Below the pieces are notes generated by a model. The model saw only the letters and a program-made list of their open reading frames with translations, did no database searches and was not told where the DNA came from. Made by a program: the position numbers and the translations under genes. DNA of 64,000 nucleotides from assembly GCA_001939145.1 (NCBI GenBank), contig LSRX01000132.1:664592-728591 (forward strand), given 5' to 3'. Positions within the stretch are counted from its first letter, which is position 1. Each line of letters begins with the position of its first letter. Source of the stretch: Symbiodinium microadriaticum (Eukaryota; Sar; Dinophyceae; Suessiales; Symbiodiniaceae). This document shows, piece by piece, positions 60,801-64,000 of this stretch.

Positions 60801-63212
60801 GCCCTAACCTCTTCATCAGGAGTTCATATAAAGTTAGGCTGTGAGGCTTTCTCAGGCAGACTTTGGGATCTATTCGTGGAGCTAGGTGCTTGAAGTTGCG
60901 GTGTGCGGTGCTGGCGCGGCCTTCGTCACTCTCACGCAATCATAGAAGTTAAGAGTCTTTAACCCACAATCCCGAAAGGCAAAAACCGAAGCTGTAGCTA
61001 TATGAAGAAACAGTCAACTCCGAAACCTGAGGCTTACACCTCAAATCAAGAATTGCAACGTTTAGGGCTCAGAGATTTAGGGTTTAGGGTTCGGAGATTC
61101 AAGGTTACTCAAGGATTCCAGGATGGAGTGGAGCCCTCACGTTCGAAGCGCAAGGATACTCCAAGAAGGAACTTGGCGAGTAGGGTCAGGCGTGAAGTAG
61201 CTATACTTGGGTAGTTCCCTAAAAATAGGGTCCCTGCTGGGGTCCTTTTTCTAAGTGTGCCGTACTTTGTTGGGGGCCCAAAGGGGACCATAGTTTAGAG
61301 AACTACCCACTTGACTCTATTTCTAACCCAAATATTAAGGCATCCAAATCCTAAACCCAATTGAAGTCCTTCTAAACCCTACACCCCAAGAAACCTTGGC
61401 ATCGGGATCGTCCGGCTTCACCAGACCAGTTGGGTGCACCTGCAAGGGCTCCGAATGCAGGAGATCGGATTTAGGGCTTAGGCTGGTTTTGGGTTTTGGG
61501 ATTTAGGGTTTAGGGTTTAGGGGGTTAGGGTTTATAGGGTTATAGGGTTAAGGGGTTTATGGTTTAGGGTTTAGGGTTTTGGGATTTAGGGCTCAGGTTT
61601 ACGGTTGAGGCTGCCCCAACAGCTCAATGTCTCTAAGGTCAGGGTCCTACTCACAAACCAGCCACATCCGTGAACCCTTGACCCGATAAGCCCTGTTGAA
61701 CCTACAAGGAACCCTAACTTAGAGAACTACCCACATAGTACCCTTATAGTAACCCTACAGAAACCCTTATAGATCCCTTTAAGGAACCCGAAAAAGGGAC
61801 CCTCTTGGACCTAAACACTCACCACTTGGAACCTAAGCGCTAAGCCCTGCCTGGACCCACTCGAGGTCAATGGTGGCTGCACCGATGGCCTCATCCCAAG
61901 CCCCCCATTTAATTTCGTGCTTAGGGCACTTGGGAATCTTCGCCTCAATCGCCTGAATCGTCTTCATAAGATGCTCGTCAATCAGAAAACTGTAGGAGGT
62001 ATTCAAACTAGGCCGATTGCAACCCTCATACTTGCGCAAAGCACTACAATGACCGCACAGTGCATGTTACAACCACCAGCCATCACGGTGTGTCCAAACC
62101 CTAAACTAAACCCGAAACCAAGCCGCAAATCATGCAATCCTACCGGTCTTGTGCCGGACGTTTTTGCATGATCGTATTTGGCCGTTGTTTTTGTAGCGGG
62201 AGGANGGAGGAGGCAAAAAGACCTGGAATGTCTTATGTCGCCCCGTATGTAGTGCCTCTCCCATCTTGATGGCATCACCGGTGCAGTGCCTTGCCATCAC
62301 CGGGCTCAGGCGAAGGAGCTCTCAGACGAACTTTGGGGTTTGTATATGGCTAGAATGCATTTTGCATGGCATCTATGTGGTTTACATTCTTTCTACCTGT
62401 CCATCTATCTATCTGTATATCCATCTACTCAATCTAATCTAACTAATCTATCTAACCTATCTATTCATCTGTCCATCTAGTCTATCTATCAATCCATCTG
62501 TCTGCCTGTCTATCTGTGCAAAATGCATGCTTGAAGGCCTCAGGACTTCAGGTTTAGGCTTCGGGGTTTAAGGTGCCAGTCCTGACTCTGGCCGAAGGTT
62601 TAGAAGTGGATCAGAGGGTTTAGGGTTCAGGGTTTATAGAAAGTGTTGAGGGTTTGGGTGCCAATCAGTTTTGACCGAAAGTTTTCCTTTTGGAACCTGA
62701 GTTTGAATCAAGGGGCTGAGCTGTGGCTGTGGTCTGGGGATCTGTGTATGGCCAACGGCAACAAGCAATTTCTATTTATTTCTTTCTTGAGTTTAGGGAC
62801 CTGAGTTCAGGGTTTGAGGTGTAGAGTTCCTGGCTTAAAGGTTTGGGGTGCTGGGACCGAGAATCTGGAATTGGACGTGACCTCAATGAGGTGCTGTCGG
62901 ATTTTGGGTTATAGGATGCGAAGTTTGGCGGCGGTTTTGGCGGGGGATGTGCAATCCAGCTCCACGCTCCAAGTAACCCCGGACCAGAAGCCAAAATCAG
63001 GTGGGCAAACACAACTCAAGTGCCGCTAAGAGCCCAGTCACGATGTAATTTGCCAACATGCAACAGGTTCGAAGAACTTCTTGCTCAGGCTTCAGCAATA
63101 TTTCTATGCCGTCACGCCACGCAACCCCCAAGCTACTGTGCAAAACGAGCGGCTCGCCGTTGGTGGTGGGCAGATGGAGCAAGTCCGGCCGGTAGGTGGC
63201 CAACAAAGAGTC
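48824..63212 (-). CDS. FRD: fumarate reductase (FAD-dependent, soluble FRD / flavocytochrome c family), split gene, 5' partial
   Basis: Seventeen minus-strand exons (21-88 nt, 843 nt total, 281 codons) span 14.4 kb, so about 94% is intron. In order they give the PTTNG region, [91 protein letters not shown]. The catalytic set known from Shewanella flavocytochrome c3 is present: His in QVHPTG, Glu and Arg in AEALRG, Arg in GRRD, His in VIHY, Arg in NNRLGG. The enzyme reduces fumarate to succinate using FADH2; eukaryotic forms (yeast FRD1/OSM1, trypanosomatid FRD) reoxidise flavin/NADH under low oxygen. The N-terminal FAD Rossmann motif lies beyond 64 kb and the C-terminus after VAGK was not located. 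Donors: 12 GC, 2 GA, 1 GT, 1 unresolved; all acceptors AG|G. Confidence 0.92.
49157..49237 (-). CDS. FRD: FRD exon 16
   Basis: ACCAG|G then [27 protein letters not shown], donor GCCCTT. The FAD- and substrate-binding GEAAGG...[10 protein letters not shown] block; Arg of NNR is the conserved substrate arginine. Confidence 0.95.
49758..49813 (-). CDS. FRD: FRD exon 15
   Basis: CGAAG|GC completes Cys, then [18 protein letters not shown], donor GCCTCC. MGGL follows the catalytic HY of exon 14. Confidence 0.92.
50186..50299. mobile_element. TIR element, family G, in FRD intron 14
   Basis: CCTTCAGGACCAAATGACCC TTAAAAAAGTAGGGGCC...AGGGTTCATTTCGTCTTTAAGG; inverse orientation of the 39831 copy. Confidence 0.85.
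50466..50517 (-). CDS. FRD: FRD exon 14
   Basis: CTTCCAG|G then [17 protein letters not shown] + T, donor GCTACT. Joined to exon 15: VIHY-C-MGGL, the conserved HY(T)MGG. Confidence 0.95.
50775..50867. mobile_element. TIR element, family F, in FRD intron 13
   Basis: TTTTCAGGCCGTTCTAGGAG GCTTCTAGAAGG...CCCTATATACCCTAACCTCCCCACCTG. Confidence 0.65.
51607..51672. mobile_element. TIR element, family K (palindromic)
   Basis: TTAGTAGGGAATGGAAGAAT GGAGG...CCTCCATTCCCTACTAA, 66 bp, only 14 bp from FRD exon 13. Confidence 0.75.
51686..51767 (-). CDS. FRD: FRD exon 13
   Basis: CAGAG|G completes Pro, then [27 protein letters not shown], donor GCCTTA. GKKFFHN precedes the PFYVA region in FRD proteins. 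Confidence 0.85.
52128..52320. repeat. 86-bp tandem repeat including telomere-like words, 2.2 copies
   Basis: GAGGATATCAATGTTCCAAC starts at 52128, 52214 and 52300, exactly 86 bp apart. Each unit carries CCGCTAAACCCTAAACCCTA. Copies are identical, so this is a recent duplication inside an FRD intron. Confidence 0.92.
52982..53013 (-). CDS. FRD: FRD exon 12
   Basis: GCGCAG|G then [10 protein letters not shown] + CC, donor GCCGCT. Joins exon 13 as ...PAY-P-SGKTW. Confidence 0.75.
53610..53939. other. assembly gap, 330 N
   Basis: Run of N within a TTTAGGG-rich stretch in FRD intron 11; any open frame through it is meaningless. Confidence 1.
55237..55257 (-). CDS. FRD: FRD exon 11 (21 nt)
   Basis: TTGCAG|G then AAKKQEK, donor GACCGC. 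Next exon starts GACCCC, the same AAG|GAC...CAG|GAC arrangement as exons 9-10. Shortest exon, so less certain; if the GA donor is wrong, the exon could extend. Confidence 0.65.
55571..55629. repeat. (TGTA)n microsatellite
   Basis: TGTATGTATGTATGTATGTA tract in FRD intron 10. Confidence 0.9.
55845..55898 (-). CDS. FRD: FRD exon 10
   Basis: CCGCAG|G then [18 protein letters not shown], donor GCTCTT. Matches the (K)EMGVP-x-L helix after the LAK motif in FRD proteins. Confidence 0.88.
56341..56413. repeat. (GGTA)n microsatellite adjoining FRD exon 9
   Basis: GTAGGTAGGTAGGTAGGTAG tract ending 20 bp from exon 9; the frames across it (Y/P/T-rich) are artefacts. Confidence 0.9.
56435..56473 (-). 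CDS. FRD: FRD exon 9
   Basis: AACAG|G then [13 protein letters not shown], donor GACCCC (GA-AG intron). With exon 10: ...EDLAK-DMGVPL, as in the family. Confidence 0.85.
56521..56617. mobile_element. TIR element, family F, in FRD intron 8
   Basis: AAACTACAGGTGGGGAGCTG A...TATAACGGTAACTACCCACCTGAAAA, opposite orientation to 13864 and 50775. Confidence 0.7.
56729..56833. mobile_element. TIR element, family B, in FRD intron 8
   Basis: CATAAGGGTCCACGCACCCA TGTAG...CATGTGAGCACATGGACCCTTCGGG. Confidence 0.8.
56840..57620 (-). other. repeat-free stretch in FRD intron 8, exon-like frames
   Basis: Minus strand shows [20 protein letters not shown] (about 56840-56920), whose KIQDFFQP resembles a PCNA-binding (PIP) box. 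It also shows [20 protein letters not shown] (57235-57310) and [20 protein letters not shown] (57525-57618). They lie between FRD exons 8 and 9 and have no place in FRD. A nested gene, alternative exons or chance are all possible. Confidence 0.3.
57853..57921. mobile_element. TIR element, family M (palindromic)
   Basis: TTACCTACAGTTTTTATGGG...CTAAACTGTAGGTAA, 69 bp, in FRD intron 8. Confidence 0.65.
58220..58270 (-). CDS. FRD: FRD exon 8
   Basis: GGCGAG|G then [17 protein letters not shown], donor GCCACT. WHxKHYTGRG is conserved in eukaryotic FRD. The start is approximate because the exon 7 donor is not settled. Confidence 0.88.
58525..58590. mobile_element. TIR element, family A, internally deleted, in FRD intron 7
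   Basis: TACCCTTAGGCCCCTAAGTA...AACTTAGGGGCCTATGGCTA, 66 bp, the same deleted form as 16818-16882. Confidence 0.8.
58747..58846. mobile_element. TIR element, family D, in FRD intron 7
   Basis: GTAGTTCTCTAAATCAGGGT CC...GGGACCCTAATTTAGAAAAATACCCA. Confidence 0.85.
58967..59042. repeat. CCCTATAAG/CCCTATAAA tandem variant
   Basis: Nine-base units (CCCTATAAG)n grading into telomere-like CCCTAAA, a variant array in FRD intron 7. Confidence 0.85.
59348..59409. repeat. 62-bp dispersed repeat with hairpin (copy 1)
   Basis: CCGATTACAAGGTCCCTAGA ATCGG (arms CCGATT/AATCGG) then TATGTAAGAAGGGCTCAAGG TAGTTAAGGGTTTA; copy 2 at 63509-63570 differs at three or four bases. Both are preceded by CCCTAAAC-type words. 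Confidence 0.8.
59518..59563 (-). CDS. FRD: FRD exon 7
   Basis: GTCAAG|G completes Lys, then [21 protein letters not shown] is conserved. Donor uncertain: GAAAAA directly after AGS would be a GA donor; a GC donor 9 nt further changes the phase. Confidence 0.85.
60299..60386 (-). CDS. FRD: FRD exon 6
   Basis: TCCAG|GT completes Gly, then [28 protein letters not shown] + AA, donor GCCTTG. Contains the catalytic-region Arg (GRRD). The largest FRD exon. Confidence 0.95.
60638..60668 (-). CDS. FRD: FRD exon 5
   Basis: CCACAG|G then [10 protein letters not shown] + G, donor GCACCT. Supplies Glu and Arg of the conserved AEALRG. Confidence 0.93.
61209..61308. mobile_element. TIR element, family D, in FRD intron 4
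   Basis: GGGTAGTTCCCTAAAAATAG GGTCC...GGACCATAGTTTAGAGAACTACCC. A half copy (CCCTAACTTAGAGAACTACC) is at about 61712. Confidence 0.85.
61395..61439 (-). CDS. FRD: FRD exon 4
   Basis: TTGCAG|G then [15 protein letters not shown], donor GTTTCT (the one GT donor of this gene). His of VHPTG is the conserved substrate-binding residue. Confidence 0.95.
61851..61889 (-). CDS. FRD: FRD exon 3
   Basis: GATGAG|G then [13 protein letters not shown], donor GCAGGG. Lies inside a longer chance frame (61833-62039) whose upstream part is intron. Confidence 0.93.
62205..62205. other. single N
   Basis: N between GGGAGGA and GGAGGAGG; probably an unresolved join. Confidence 0.9.
62256..62289 (-). CDS. FRD: FRD exon 2
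   Basis: GCAAG|G completes Glu, then [11 protein letters not shown], donor GCACTA. Corresponds to the ATGDGIKM motif with Ala in place of the second Gly. GAG|GC stands at both ends of the following intron. Confidence 0.92.
62399..62520. repeat. (CTAT)/(CATC) microsatellite
   Basis: CCATCTATCTATCTGTATAT and relatives, degenerate, in FRD intron 1. Confidence 0.85.
63154..63212 (-). CDS. FRD: FRD exon 1 of this window
   Basis: GTAAAAG|G then [19 protein letters not shown] + GA, donor GCCGCT. The LPTTNG motif is typical of FRD upstream of the TGD loop. Earlier exons (FAD Rossmann fold) are expected beyond 63.2 kb; none could be fixed in the last 800 bp. Confidence 0.93.
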
Positions 63213-63508
63213 CTTTTACACGAGCTTTCGTGGATTTAGGGCTCCGAGTCGAGATTAGGGAATCCTCCTACGCTTGGCTTTCGAGGTGCAGGGTGTTGTG
63301 CAGGTCTATACAGGCATTACAGCGTAACCCGTGCTGATGCTTGCGTAGTACTGGATCCAAGCCATAAGTACGATTCACCGAGATTCGGAATTTCAGTGGA
63401 ATATAGCGGCCTGAACATCTAGCAATACTATTCTCGCATATTCCAGTCGAGGTTCCCTAATATAAATAAACCAAACTATACCCTAAACCCTAAACCCCGA
63501 AACCCTGA

Positions 63509-63570
63509 ACCGATTACAAGGTCCCTAGAATCGGTACGTAAGAGGGGTTCAAGGTAGTTAAGGGTTTACG
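63509..63570. repeat. 62-bp dispersed repeat with hairpin (copy 2)
   Basis: See copy 1 at 59348-59409. The remaining sequence to 64000 is telomere-like words with no gene recognised. Confidence 0.8.
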
Positions 63571-64000
63571 CCGTTTACGCACGGCTTAGGGTTCAGGCGT
63601 TAAGGGTTTAGGGTTTAGGGGAAAAGGGTTTAGCGTAATCTGTAAACCCTGATCCCTGAATCCCTACTCCCTAGACTAAGCCCAAAGCCCTAAACCCCAA
63701 GTTCCTAAACCCCAAAACCCCAAAACCCCACAGCCTAAACCCTATAACCCCTGAACTCTAAACCCTATTCCCTCTTCGAATTATGAGTGCGCCTAAATTA
63801 AACCCTGGGACTTCCACATAAAACGCATAAGCCCCAAAACCCTATAGCTATAGATCAGAGGCCCCTTATAGAAACCCCATAAAAACCATACAGATCCCTT
63901 TAAAGGAAGCCGTACAGCTTCATTCTTTAACGAACTCCTGAACCCCCCTAAACCCTAAACCATCCTAAACCTTTAACTGTTAAGTTCCTATTAAGCGGAC

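Larger units (their letters stand above)
1..64000. repeat. window-wide degenerate telomere-like (TTTAGGG/CCCTAAA) interspersion
   Basis: TTTAGGG and CCCTAAA, with one-base variants (TTTAGGGG, TTAGGGC, CCCTATAAA, CCCGAAAC), recur every few tens to hundreds of bases over the whole window outside the retroelement at 23.8-30.9 kb. Both orientations alternate, often within 100 bp, so this is not a chromosome end. In the decoded ATG8 and FRD genes these words make up most of the intron sequence. TTTAGGG contains GT and TTTAG|G, so an array on the sense strand offers both donor-like and AG|G acceptor-like sites. Confidence 0.95.

Noticed and set aside
62003..62278. 91-codon minus-strand frame spanning an N
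   Set aside because: Crosses an N, and its start overlaps real FRD exon 2 (62256-62289) in another frame.
1..64000. Chromosome-end telomere or subtelomere
   Set aside because: TTTAGGG words occur in both orientations throughout and inside introns of real genes; there is no long homogeneous terminal array.
1..64000. Dinoflagellate spliced-leader relic (CCGTAGCCATTTTGGCTCAAG), tRNA, rRNA or CRISPR
   Set aside because: No recognisable spliced-leader, tRNA or rRNA sequence and no regularly spaced repeat-spacer array were seen.

Overview
The window looks like nuclear DNA of a dinoflagellate; the species is not identified. Evidence: (1) degenerate TTTAGGG/CCCTAAA (plant/alveolate-type telomere) words are spread through almost all non-coding sequence in both orientations; (2) two conserved proteins can be reconstructed exon by exon, and their introns mostly start with GC (some GT, two GA) and end in AG followed by G, the splice pattern reported for dinoflagellates; (3) coding content is a few percent, in exons of 21-136 nt separated by introns of a few hundred to a few thousand bases.

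Two minus-strand genes are recognised by protein homology. 48.8-63.2 kb: a fumarate reductase (soluble FRD / flavocytochrome c family) in at least 17 exons, with the 5' end outside the window and the last exon(s) not located. 37.9-43.3 kb: an autophagy ubiquitin-like protein ATG8 in at least 4 exons, start exon not found. Neither is visible as an open reading frame; both were found by translating the short non-repetitive islands between telomere-like blocks. Reading phase is kept across every proposed junction except one unresolved FRD junction (exon 7 to 8).

23.8-30.9 kb carries the only long open frames: an apparently intact 7.1-kb Penelope-like retroelement on the plus strand, bounded by identical 251-bp direct repeats (pseudo-LTRs) and sitting in a GT/CA microsatellite. 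It encodes an 890-aa protein with an N-terminal GIY-YIG-like nuclease region, a CxC...C...H cluster and a reverse transcriptase whose motif C reads YVDN, preceded by three further ORFs and an 85-bp tandem repeat.

The rest is a mosaic of telomere-like words, microsatellites and many short (65-320 bp) terminal-inverted-repeat elements in at least a dozen families. Several lie in the decoded introns. At 16.5-16.95 kb two of them interrupt a minus-strand reading frame as if they were the introns (introner-like). Many more non-repetitive islands (about 0.2-4, 5-8.8, 11.8, 15-20.5, 23.3-23.6, 31-33.5, 45-47 kb) look like exons of unidentified genes. They are listed at low confidence because similar clean frames also occur antisense inside ATG8 and FRD introns. 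Assembly defects: a 330-N gap and four single N, two of them flanked by perfect duplications.
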